DNA of 64,000 bases from Armillaria gallica (taxonomy: Eukaryota > Basidiomycota > Agaricomycetes > Agaricales > Physalacriaceae): NCBI GenBank assembly GCA_037576215.1, contig JBANDB010000018.1, positions 496,001 to 560,000 of the forward strand, written 5' to 3'. The first letter of the stretch is position 1. Each line of letters starts with the position of its first letter. This document shows positions 11,080 to 22,423 of this stretch, one piece after another. Made by a program: the position numbers and the translations under genes. The notes below the pieces were generated by a model, which made no database searches, was not told the origin of the DNA, and was given only the letters and a program-made list of their open reading frames with translations.

Positions 11080-11585
11080 ACCCTTGCTAAGTGTCACTGA
11101 GCACATTGCGCTGGCTTACACAGAAACGACAGTATACTCTTGCGCTCCTAAGGCAGTACCTCGCCGTCAGAAAGTAAGTCAGACATCTGCAGCAAAAGTT
11201 TACCAGCATTTACCTCCCGTCGTAAGTTGTCGTCCAATTGTGCCTATTCCATATAGCGGTTCCTTGTTTCGGCTGAACTTACGTCCCCGTAGCCATTAAA
11301 TGCACTTAAATGCACTTCGTGTCAGATACTGACGAGGAAGTACATTTCGTGCATGACAGCGACATGCATCATGCAACTTATGTCTTCCAATTTCTTGAGC
11401 TATTTTCTGGTGCTCACGTGTGCAGTGACCTACAATTTGAAATTCTGAGTTTGTCATTCCTCCAATGCATGCTTGACGCGATTTGAAAGGAATTTGGCTT
11501 AGAGACAAGAACGAAATGGTATCCACGTGTCCCAAACGCTGAAGAAACCAACCCTATTCTTCGCGATGATGAGGATGATGACTGA
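11080..11585 (+). pseudogene. Decayed 3' fragment of the Ytp1-like gene
   Basis: Matches the end of the Ytp1-like gene (about 9060-9657): a degraded serine-rich linker, TCTGCAGCAAAAGTTTACC, the exon encoding TDEEV(Q/H)FVHD, and the terminal DDEDDD codons with TGA. The section encoding the last transmembrane helix ([10 protein letters not shown]) is largely missing, the 17-nt exon and its donor are altered, and stops interrupt the frame. No start codon or signal peptide precedes it. It is a by-product of the tandem duplication that created the second reductase gene. Confidence 0.8.
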
Positions 11586-12960
11586 GCAGATAAGCGTAGA
11601 TTCTAATTGTGCTTGTTTGCCTCATATTAGCGCTCGGCAGCCATGACGCAATCTCACCGCCTGAGCCCATCTCCCGTCCTCCGTAAGATCACTGAATTAA
11701 TCTTTCTTCCTTTCCAACCACCATCATGTCTGGAAAAACAGCTCTCATTATCGGCGCAACTGGCGCAACTGGTCAATATCTGTTGAAAGAACTGCTGACG
11801 TCTTCGCATTTCACGAAAGTTGGCGAGTACGGACGCCGGCTAACCGATCTCTCGACGCTTTCTGCTGGCAAGGACAAACTTGTACAAAAGGCGATCGATT
11901 TTGAGAAGCTGGAAGAATCTGGAATCAAGGACGGGAAATGGGACGTTGTATTTATCACGTAAGGGCCTTCTTCCAATGCTCAAAATGTCAACCTAGATGA
12001 ACTTCAATAGGCTAGGGACAACCAGAAAGGCTGCTGGAAGCGCAGAAGGATTCCAGAAGATCGACAGAGAGTCCGTTCATTTCTGTTGATCTCAGGATTT
12101 GAAGTTCATATTATCGTCCTTCAGCTATGTCATCAATGCCGCAAAGGAAGCCCGAGTAACGGACCTTCCGCAGAGAATTGTCTATCTCTCGGTGGGTCTC
12201 ATTTCTGCCAAGTACTCAAAATACTAAACGGAACTGTAGGCCAGCAGCGCCAGCTCCAAATCCTTACTCCTGTATTCTAGGTGGGTGTCGTCTGCCGTGT
12301 TCCATCAAAATTACGCTTCTCACTCTTTTTAGATCTAAAGGTCAAACGGAAGAGGCCCTAGCTAACATAGGATATTCCGACACAATCGTATTCCGTCCCG
12401 GCCTGTTGACGGGGACCTCCAGGCCTGATTCTAGAATAGGTGAAAGCATTGCTGAGTACGAAGTTCTTTCTTTTCGATTTTTCTGCCTCCTTACACATCA
12501 TTCCACAGGAGTATTTTCAGTACCTTGAGGCTCTCGAGCTTCTTCTCAAATTTGGAGATCAAGGCGAGAACTCGTACAATTGGAATGATGAATCGTCACT
12601 TACTTCGATATTTCAGGTGGCTACCTTAGGGAAGAGTCTAGCGATCGCGGGGTGGCTGGGTTCCGAAAAACTACCTCCTGTTGCCCGAGCTGCCGAAGAA
12701 AAGACACCAGAGGGCAACCGGTTTGTGTCTATCCCTAACGCTGGGGCGGCCGCGCTTGCACAGACTCCTTCGGAGTAATTCCTTTAGCCGCTGTGAATCT
12801 TCTTCTCTTTACTCGCCTTACTGCAAGTATTCTCTCTATGTACTTTATTATGACACGATGTTTTAAAACTCGCTCTTGGTCCATCACCGACACCCCTCAT
12901 TTGTGCAGGACCGGCTGACCTCAAAGCACAGTCAGTAATTCGTGGTCGACACGGTAAGAC
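11100..12960 (+). repeat. Tandem duplication, unit 2
   Basis: Second copy of the segment at about 9080-11050, holding the Ytp1 relic, the second FMP52-like gene and its 3' flank. The end is marked by matching text around 11020-11050 (cagtgggtcgtgg) and 12925-12950 (cagtaattcgtgg). Divergence is clearly higher in the relic than in the reductase exons. Confidence 0.75.
11726..12778 (+). CDS. FMP52: FMP52/TIP30-like NAD(P)-binding oxidoreductase, copy 2
   Basis: Intact paralogue of the gene at 9789-10842. Exon 1 encodes the Rossmann loop (ALIIGATGATGQYLLKELL) and VGEYGRRLTDL and ends at a GTAAGG donor near 11958. Later exons encode LGTTRKAAGSAEGF, YVINAAKEARVTDL with RIVYLSS, SKSLLLYSR, KGQTEEALANIGYSDTIVF with RPGLLTG, FSTLRLSSFFSNLEIK and VATLGKSLAIAGWLGSE. 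Every intron position is shared with copy 1, including the GC-AG intron at 12564-12616. The frame through 12440-12778 is also open without splicing, but only the spliced reading aligns with copy 1. A retained upstream relic suggests the two copies may be regulated differently. Substrate unknown. Confidence 0.82.
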
Positions 12961-14133
12961 ACTTATCTTACACGTGCCCTCGGCAAATGTCCCTGAACAT
13001 GATGGACGGTAACTGCGGCGCGCTATCCATGTCATATCTAGCGGGGACCTCGCAAAATACGCGTTGCTGCAAAGAACGACCACGCGTTCGACTGTGTCGG
13101 CTAAGCGGAGGAGCTGTACAGATATGATGTTGGGACTTAGGAAGAACTCGATATACTTAGTTTAGCCTTCAGCTCCTTGCAGGTAGACTGAAACGCATGT
13201 GTCCCGAACCATATGCACATTTTTCAAGGCGATATCAATTTCTACATACAGGGAATAAAGCAAAGATGTTCCTCCGATAATTACAGGCTACATTCTATGT
13301 CATTTTCCTTCCTTCCTTCTTCCCTCCTTGAACAGACGCCTTGTCCCGGCATCCAGTTCATCATTTACGATGACCGGATTCAACCAGTCATTTTTCTCCG
13401 ATCATTTATATTGTACTCTTTGAATGTGCTTACAATCCACAAGGAGCGTATTAAACTCCTCGAACTAGCCATTAGAAATTATGGTCATTGGCACTGAATT
13501 CTTTTGTTTGAATTTCTACACGTGATCGTTCCATTTCCTTGTTCATCATCAGTCCATCAAGTGGGGTTGATTGGTATATGCTCCCACGTGCCGGCATTGG
13601 GTAGAGACCTATCCGGTAGGGCAAATCCATACGTGACTTGCTATTAGTAATGAGCAAGTAGTCGAGTTTCTAGATAAGTTGAAGCTGTCTCCTTCAGAAG
13701 ACCTGAGGGGATCTCCCATGTCTCTACTCACAGTTAGGGGACGAGTATCTAACATCCCGTGTCTTCCCTGGTACCCTTGGCCTCCATGAATTCCGATTGT
13801 TGGATAACTCTCGTTGGTTTTTTTTTTTGCAAAGGATGGTTGTGTGGGTTGGCAATTCCACTGGGTGAAGTTAGGACCTCTTCTTCGCTTTTTCTTACAT
13901 ACTTACGAATGTCATTTGCTTGTGCTGAAATGAACCTCAATCTTTGTTCCCCTGCTTGTGCGTTCTACCGTAGAAGATAAAGGACAGCCTCTCAATTATA
14001 TGCATTCATCAACGGACCACTGACAATATTCAATGCCATAGCATATTAGCGAGTCCTACATATACACCTATGCATACACCTATGTCCCGAGAATTATAGT
14101 ACATACAGTAATGGGCCGTGTTTATGTACATAA
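12779..14133. other. Intergenic stretch
   Basis: 12779-12960 is the 3' flank of the duplicated unit. Beyond that no convincing coding region is visible. There is a run of T at about 13819-13831. A 63-codon minus-strand frame (13749-13940) is basic and matches nothing I know. Confidence 0.4.
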
Positions 14134-16693
14134 TTATCCTGAATTCGAGGACTTTCCGGAGAATGTTCTTGCGATCACCGTCGGGAATGGTAATGAATAT
14201 CTCTTCGTCAACGACTTTAGCCTCATATATGAGGTACCCTTCTGGCTCTCAGTATGCGTCGTCATGAGTGACTCAACACGTTCCGCAGGCGTCTGCGGCG
14301 TATCAGCATTCAGCCATATCGAAGGAATCGACGTCCCAGATTCTGAAGGCATCTAAGCATCGAAAGAAAGGAGAGCGATCCAGAACTTACTGCTATCTTG
14401 CCCATATATGCTAGCGCCAGCTAACGTGACGTTATCAGTTGATCGTCGCGCAAGTTTCTTCCGCGAGGCGTGGTCGTCTTCATTATCCCGAAGAGGCATG
14501 ATGCACATATCATCTGTAGTTGCATGCCGAATTTCCTCCGGATCGCGAGTGACAATCTCAATATCCTCAATGCTCGTTCGGCGAGTTGGTGTGGCGTCTG
14601 GAAAAGGGACCGGAAGGGCATTGGGGTTTGGGGGAGGGCAGGATGGCGTGGGAGAGTGCTCGTTTGGTATGGCAGGTAGTGGAGGATGTCGAGACGATTT
14701 GTTGCTGCGCAGACTGAGCGACCGCGGGAGGCGTAAGCTTCCCATCGAAGCACGTAGGCTACGTCGCCGAGCAGCTGAAATCATTTCGACACGAGTATGG
14801 TCTGCAACTCGGATCCGTGCGCTCTTCGCACTACGTATACTGGCACGGTCATCGCCCTTCTTCATAGTTTCCACTTCAGCTTCCTCCGTTATCTCCTCAG
14901 GTATGACGTCCTCGGGTATCGCCTTCACAGGTAAAGGTTTCTCTGACAAGAGGGGGGGTGGAGACAAAGGAAACACGGAAGGAGAGGATGTCGTTGGAGT
15001 CTTTGGTGCTGGTGGAGATGGAGTGGGAGAGAGAGGTGGAATGTTCATGACAGTGACTGGGGGAGATCGAGGAAGAGAAACGATTTGGGCTCTTCTAATA
15101 ACACCAGCGTCCTCATCGAAGTCAATATCGTGATCGTCTAGTTCGTCTAGTTCCCGGGCTAGTTTCTCCGCCTCTTTCCACGAATCCTCCAACTCGGCCT
15201 CAAGCTGGGTGATCCGTGCTCGCGCATCTAGAAGGTCCTTAGTACGCTTACCATAGCTCCCGTTCAGCTGTAGATTCATCAGAACGTCTAGCAATAGAAA
15301 GGGTATGCATTCAAAAGATCATTTACCTTTCTCAGCGCAATTGCCAAGGCGCTACCCCAGTGTACATCTACAAGCTTTCTGATTTGGCCAATCTGATCAG
15401 TTATCCTAACCAGTTGCTCTGCGAGGGAATCGCACTCGGCAGATATATCCGATAGCTGAGATGCCACAGTTCCTACAAGACTCGCTCCACCATCCTTCTC
15501 CTTTCCAGCTCCAGCACCACTGAATGACAGTAAAGCTTGCAACAACATCGTTCGTCTATGCGTATTGAACCGATACTTGGATTGTGTTACAGCCTTGAGT
15601 GCGTCAAGCCGATCGAGCTCCGCGGGGAGAGCCTTGTCCAGATTATCGATCGACACGAGGCGAATGAAGGACTCTTGAGCGGACGATCTGATTGCGCGGG
15701 AGACGATATTTTGAAGTTCCGCGGAATCAAAAGTCCCTGCAATTAGGACGTGTTGAGAAACTAGAACGAGAAGAGATCATGAAACTGGTACATACAAAGC
15801 GCGGCCTCTAGTGGTAGACCCTTCCACTTGACGGCTTCGGAATCGAAGCTGACTTTAGGAGGAGGCGGGAGAGTCGGACTTCGAGCAATCGGTCGACTAA
15901 CTGGTGACAAATTCGTAGGTGACACGTTGTTGGTACGTTGAATGCTGAGCGGGGTCACGTCAGTAAAAGGCGGAGGTGTGAGCGAGGGACGCGCAGTCGA
16001 AGAGATAGACAATGAGGGTTCTTGGACGACATGTGGCGGCGGCGGATGAAATACACTTTGTGAAGCTGTCGTGACTGACGACGAAGACTCTGACGTTACA
16101 ATAGGTGGCGGCGGTGGGGGTGACAGTAGGGTAGGTGGTAAGGACGCATAACGAATTGGTGCAGTGAGTTTTGCCGAGACGGTAGGCGGCAATAGAGGAG
16201 GTGGTGTAACAATTGGTTCTGGTATAGTTGTAAAAGCAGGGGATAAGAGTGCTAGAGGAGATCCTGGCGGGGACATAGATTTATGGGATGGTGGCAAGGA
16301 TGAACGTGTAGGCTCGAGAAACGCGGCGGTGTCGGTGGATATGGTCGAATCAGAGTCAAGCTTTGGTCCATTACTACCACTCTCTGCGTCGTCCTGGGAG
16401 GTCCTGTCGCATATTATGGGGAGCATTTTGCTTCCGATCTCGGGCGGTGAACCTCCAATGGACGCTATTGGGGATGATGGCCCTGGACTGGAGTTATAGG
16501 CCGTCAACGTTGTGGAATAGCTGGTACGAGTAGGGCTGCGTGACTGCGCCAAATCGCTGCTCGGAGATAGACTTGAATCAGAGGAAAGAGGCGCCAGCGA
16601 GGAAGACGGTTGCCGCGTTCGAGGTCCCATTGGCCTACTCGTGCGAAAAGAGGACCTGGGAGAAAGGTTGACGGTAACGTCAGATTCTGTCAT
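14134..16693 (-). CDS. Proline/serine-rich coiled-coil protein, unknown function
   Basis: A four-exon gene. Exon 1 (from Met at 16693) encodes about 290 residues of low-complexity Ser/Pro sequence with several polyproline runs, ending in FDSEAVKWKGLPLEAAL. Exon 2 (about 15738-15310) encodes GTFDSAELQNIVSRAIRSSA, then a helical region with heptad spacing (LSDISAECDSLAEQLVRI) and HWGSALAIALRK. Exon 3 continues as a coiled coil (LLDARARITQLEAELEDSWK, EAEKLARELDELD), followed by a second Pro-rich stretch and an acidic/basic tail. Exon 4 ends at 14134 after joining at an acceptor just 3' of the GCCTTCAG on the minus strand. Similar proteins occur in other agaricomycetes as I remember them, but I know no function. 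The ORF extends upstream to 16822; the downstream Met (MTESDVTV) is preferred because the upstream part lacks matching character. Confidence 0.7.
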
Positions 16694-19600
16694 ATTGCAA
16701 CTTTTAGTGATGGCCGGATAGTCAAAGTGAGTTAATGCGCCCTTGCCCTGAGGGCGAGTATCGGTAGAGGCAACAGAAGATTGGAGAGCGTGGCTGGCCT
16801 GTAACAAGATCGTGAATGTCAAGCGCCGAGGCTAAACGGTATCAGACACATCCCATTCCCACATATCGAAGGGGTCGAGCCTAAAAATATAGGCACGTGA
16901 GAAACAAATTCGGCCCGCGACAAAATTAAAAATGGGCGCTTGGAATTTGAATTTTGAAAAAGTAAAGGCGGGTGCCTTGAAACTCTCGGAATTGACAGTG
17001 GAGAAAAACAGAAAAGGAAATTCAATTGGACAACGCGTTGAAAGCTTGAGAGCGGGATAAGCGTATTGGAGCAAGTCGGTGTTAATAGGCACAAAATGTA
17101 CGGCCATGAATATTCGATAATCCGCATGCATATCGGCAGTGATTTACCGAAAGCGACAAATCTTGACTCTTCACTGCATAACATGAATAAGAAAAACATA
17201 CGCACTGTGTTTATAAATGCATGTCTTATCATAGCAGATTGAATGATTTGAGCTTCTCAGACTTTGGCCCCGTCCTATGAAGAGATATTTTGGCAGTCAG
17301 TACAACAAAATCGAAAGATGTGTCATGAATGAACGTGTCTTCTGAGTACCAAACCTGGTTCGTAACTACCTTTTTGAATGTCACAATTAAATGCACCCGC
17401 AACATTCTCCACAACCTATGAACGTTATCACACTCCTTACTATAAAAGCTAAGCAGAGCTGGACTGCTAGACTAAGAATCGCCTTGCCGTGAAACCTTCT
17501 AGCACTGGACCCATCATAAACAATCGTCAGCAAACACTAAGAATCATGCATGACAAACAGCATCACCAGCGGATCCAGCTCTCTCCACTTCACCTACAAT
17601 ATTGCCGGTCGTCGCCACACGCCACCAGAATCAAGCACGACGGCACAGGGACCACTGGAATCATGGCCACGTATCCGGTTAAGCTTCCCCCCTACCCCCT
17701 CTCTCCACTTGCCGCAAGCTTCACTTCTCCCGCTTGTTCTCCGTAAGCGGTGTCGACACCCTTTAGCCGACTGGATCCATCGTTCAATACATGTCAGTGC
17801 GGTCTTGAGATGGGTAAGTGCGCAGTGGTTGCACACTATATGTACTAGTTGGCGAATACGTTCAACCGGGAGGTGATACCCGCAGTGCGCGTACCGGATC
17901 TCCTAGTAGATCAAAGCATCAGCGGCGAACAGACGAGATCAAGAGAACAGTTTAAGGGATCTACATTCCATGCCAGGCAAGTGACGTAGAACACCAGTAA
18001 TAGCTTGCGTTCCTCGATCATACTGTCGTATGTAGTTCGCACACCACTGGAGTAATGATGCAGACACTCCGCACCGTACCAATTCGCGGCAAATTGTTGT
18101 ATACACCGATGTTGAAAGTCGCTGCGAGTAGGGAAGCCGACGAAGAGAACACGAAGCCAAGCCATCTACATGTTTTGGTGATCAGAAAAGACGCTTGAAC
18201 GATGGGAAAGTGAGTGGCGTGCGGTGTGGTATCCCCAACATGTATCAGGGGATGTTGTCGTCTGCAGTACTCAGCTTTCGCATCTTCTCCACGAGCGATG
18301 CTTGATACGAGAAGTGACCAACAGGAGCCTGGCACGCAAACCGTCCATGGGGATCAGCCTGTTGGAGCCTCAACGAGAATGAACGTCGCGCCATCATTGT
18401 AACCGCAGATGGCTTTGCCATACTTGCACGATATGAGCCGAATACGTAGATGTTGAACAAACTTCGCAGTATCCTACAGTTAGCCCGAATCTGGATGGCC
18501 AGGTGTTTGATAAATTAGTAGCAGATGACAAGGAATCCTTCCGACATAGACTTACTAGTCCCGATTTTGCGTAGAACCATAGACACATGACTTCATCTTA
18601 ACGGGCTCTACCCGAGTTGTTTTTTTCCTCAGCAACACGTCACTGTGTCACCGTCTCAGCAGGCAGTGGTCTGAAGTCGTTCCACATAACTCGACAAAAA
18701 TCGTACTATTTAGAAGTTATACATACGTGGATGAAATAGCAATTGGAAAAATTTACGTACCAGTAGAACATTCAGGGTATTCAATCCTCCTGGTAGTCAT
18801 CTGGAGAGGATATTGAAAGGACAGAACTAGTACCATCTGTCATTTCAACGCGGTTATATGCTGAGTGGACGCGTCAGTAAATCGATGGACCTACTCCTAC
18901 CTACCAGTTCTTTCGCTACCAGCATGACGCGTCTGTATCTTTTCTGGATCTTTGAGTAACCCACGGGCAAGCCATTTCTAGTACATGCACGATGACTATA
19001 GCTACACGCAGCTGGAAGGTGCGGTGTTAAGACAGTATCGGACGACAAGCGACAATATTGCGTTCTCTTGCGCTTCTGCGAAAATTCAAAGGCAATCAGA
19101 CCGACCTCAATGGGTAAAGTAACATAGGATAGCTCACGCACCAATTTTACCGGCATATATCGACCAATTTTTGTATTCCCTGGAGGTCGGCAGATAGCGG
19201 TTTGCAACATTGTACGCAGAAACGAGGGTCTGTGATATTTAGACGCCCACAAAAGGAGAGGACCATGTCGTGGGAGTCACGTAGCTGTTCGAGGATGGTA
19301 ATTGGAGATGGGGGGATGGTGAAGCTGAGACCAGCGATATGGGAGAACACGGCGACAAAGGAAGTATCGCTGGCCGGCCAGTGAACATGCGTTATGTTGC
19401 AGCGACAGGCAGTTCGCAATATGAAGTTAAACTTCTCGAAACTGGGCAAAATAGACGAAGAAAACTTGAAGACTGATTTGATAATTTTTTTCCTCCAGGC
19501 TGAAGAACGAGGAACGACGGGAAGACTGGAATGGAATGTAAGTGATATCAGTATGCAAGAGTAGAAGCCTGATGCAACAATGCTTGGTTGGACTTTAGGG

Positions 19601-19737
19601 TAGGCTCGGGAATCTCCGACTGATCCTTCGTTCGAAAAACTTCGATTTCTCGGAAAGCGATAACTTATGTTCTAAAGAATTACTACACATAGACCCCATT
19701 ATTGAAATTTTGTAAAAGAGAATAAACGTTACCTTCT
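16694..19737. other. Gene-poor 3-kb stretch
   Basis: No recognisable protein family on either strand. A TATA-like box (17441 TATAAAAG) precedes a 108-codon plus-strand frame at 17550-17876 rich in Ser and Pro, which may be a short gene or chance. On the minus strand, overlapping frames at 18854-19252 and 19147-19449 (leucine/cysteine-rich) could be decayed F-box/LRR sequence, but no motif proves it. No tRNA or long repeat seen. Confidence 0.35.
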
Positions 19738-22135
19738 TTATACCTTTTCAGGCAGTCTACAAGCTCCCGGTCCGAATCCTCTATCCTCCCCCAAAGCTGT
19801 ATCGACGACACTCATCATTGCCAACACCTTCTCCTCCTCCCACTTCTTCGCTACCACCTGTATACCCACTGGCATGCCCTTCATAGGCACTGGGTCATAG
19901 AACGGCTTCTTCCCTCTATAAAGCTGATCCTCCACAATGCTCTTTTTATCAGGTGAGGGCTTCGTCCACTCTTCCGTCAACATGTCCTTCTCAGGGTCAA
20001 CTCGTGTTACAGGAATACATCCGGCGCTGCTCTGGACAATATTGTAAAGCACCGTACCCATTACCAGAGGAGAAAGCTCTGTCGCACCACTGTACATACC
20101 GAACCTCGTGAGCATGATATCTCATCGACGACGAAGGGGACTTACCCCTCAAGTAATTGGGGGAGAGCCTGAACCGGAGCTATGATCCCGTCGAAACCAT
20201 ACTTGTTCCAGACCTAATATGACGACGTATTAGAACGCCGTTCAAGCTGGCAGGACGACCTCACATTCATATAGAACATTTCGTTGTAAGCCTGCCTCTT
20301 TTCAATCCACTTGCTGTATTGAGAATATGACTTGGAGCCTGCAGCCATAATCACATCTGCAGCCCTCCAATCATCCAGGATTTTGGAAAGAATGAAATGA
20401 GCCAAGGCTTTCAATGGGTCTATGCGGTAGATGAATTGATGCCGATGGCAGTCACATGAAACGGAGCCTCACATGGAACTCTTGAGCCATAGACAACCAA
20501 CTTGAGTGTATTGTCCTGGAACGATACTGATGAGGAATCAAGGTTGGCACTTCATGCAACCCACCAAAGGATCGGGACCAAGACTGCGTAGCATGTGTCG
20601 GTACGAGTCTGAAGAACTGAGCGCGACAAATGTCACCAGGGCTTCGTGCACTGATATTAATGGTTAGAACCGTTCGATCGACAAGGCCAGCGCTAACCAT
20701 TAGGAGGTTCAAATTCAATGCACTCATGGCCTTGCTTGCGTAACGCGGCAACGGTTTCCAAAACTGCCCGCTTATTAGCCGGAGAGGCTTTAAAGAATCC
20801 ATCTAGTATGCTTTTAGGTGAAACATACGCGCCCCAAAGGTGCTAACACGAACCTGACGTATAGTAACCAAATTTGAGCTTCTCCGGCAAATTGGGCTCC
20901 CGATAGGGCATAGGAGGAACAAGGGAAATGGCATCTGGCACCCCGAACAGGGTGCGACAGAAGAGCTTCAAATCTTCAACCGACCTAAATGAAATAAGTA
21001 GTGTGAATTGACTTGACAGACAGGTTTGAATAAGTTGGAGAGAACCAGTAACTGACCTAGCCATTGGGCCATTGATTGCTATCAGTCCTTCGAAACCGGG
21101 ATCGGGTCCTGAGAGCATGAAATTAGACACGATAACAGTACAAACATAATAGCATACCTCGACACCCGGATATAGAAACCCTGGGGAAGGATGGCATGAG
21201 GGAGTAGATACCGCAGTACGCAGTTGGGATACGTAAACTACCGGCAATATCAGAGCCTATGCCTAAGGCAGAGCCGTCCATGGCTAGAATAGCTCCCTCG
21301 CCTCCAGAACTACCTCCACAAGTGTAACCAGGGTTGTATGGGTTAGTAGTGCGTCCCCACAGGGGGTTATTACATTCAAAGGAAAGCATAGTCTGAGGAA
21401 CGTTCGTCTTGACCATCGGAATACCTCCTGCAGCGATGATATGGTCAACAAGCTATAAGGCTGTATTAATTTGACGGTTCCTTCATCTTATGAATAAAGG
21501 CATACCGCTGCATTCTCTTCGGCGGGATCGTTGGCCCACTGTGTAAAGCCAACCGTCGTGTCGTAACCCTTGACTCTATCTGTTCCCTGTAAGCCTTAAC
21601 ATACCTCAATTATCGATATTACTCACAAAAATCCTGTATATATGCGCTATTAAATGCTTCTACACCCCGACAGGAGAACGAGTACAAACCTTGACACTGA
21701 ATGGAACTCCATGCAGGGGCCCACGGAGCTTCTTGGTAGCTGCGAACTCAGCATCGAGGTCCTTGGCCTGCACGCGCGCGTCCTTAAACATAACTACGTC
21801 CAATGGTCAGTTACAACGCGCTAGCCAGCCCGTGCAGCCCGTACTTTCCGTTAAACAATTCGTCGCTGTCTGAGCCTCAACCGCGCGTGCGATGTACGCC
21901 TCGAGGACCTCCGTAGCTGTCCATTCGCCACTCTCGATACGAGAGACAATGTCGCAGGCTGCATGTATCGATGGTAAGCAAGCTTCAGCACTAAAGACCT
22001 ATACACACCGGTCGCCTGCAAGTACTTCTCACGGTCCCTACTCTTACCAGAGGAGCTCGCCTCCTCCATTAGACGAGCGCGCTCGAGACGTTTGCCGTGG
22101 ACGACGGCCTTGTTGGAGGAGAAACTGGACCCCAT
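19738..22135 (-). CDS. Amidase-signature hydrolase (FAAH/acetamidase type)
   Basis: Serine hydrolase of the amidase signature family, which cleaves fatty-acid amides or short amides with a Ser-cisSer-Lys triad. The Lys lies in GPLHGVPFSVK (about 21690-21720). The signature follows: TCGGSSGGEGA and GSDIAGSLRIPTAYCG (about 21250-21330), giving both serines. Other landmarks are DIVSRIESGEWTATEVLEAY near the N-terminus, PDPGFEGLIAINGPMARSVE and a C-terminal MGTVLYNIVQSSAGCIPV with MPVGIQVVA. About 560-600 residues over many short introns, the usual family length. Start at 22135 (MGSSFSSN); no signal peptide. Isolated on the minus strand, 289 bp from the Wapl stop. The family is certain; the substrate cannot be read from sequence. 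Confidence 0.9.
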
Positions 22136-22423
22136 GCTGGACGTTCAGTGCAGAGCGGCTGTCGTGGACCTCCGGCATTTCACTTGTCGGCATTCAAACT
22201 AACGTGTGAATACCGGCCGCCCCTACGGAAGTTATGTAGCAGTCGGGTTCAGCGGTGAGGAGCATGGCGGTGTGTAGCAAGGGGAAAGAGAAAGGCTTCA
22301 TTTACAAGCTCTTTATCGCCTTTGATGGACCTTGCGGTAGCGAACTTGCGTTGATCGGACACGACTCATTACTCAAACAAGATAATAATAAGGATCGGTA
22401 GCGCAAATGGTGATGTACAGGAG

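Noticed and set aside
12440..12778. Continuous 112-codon frame as a separate gene
   Set aside because: Its end is the last exon of FMP52-like copy 2; the 5' part is in the wrong frame relative to copy 1 and includes intron sequence.
14408..15133. 241-codon plus-strand open frame
   Set aside because: Antisense to the third exon of the coiled-coil gene; composition (Gly/Arg/Ser) reflects complementary Pro/Ser codons.
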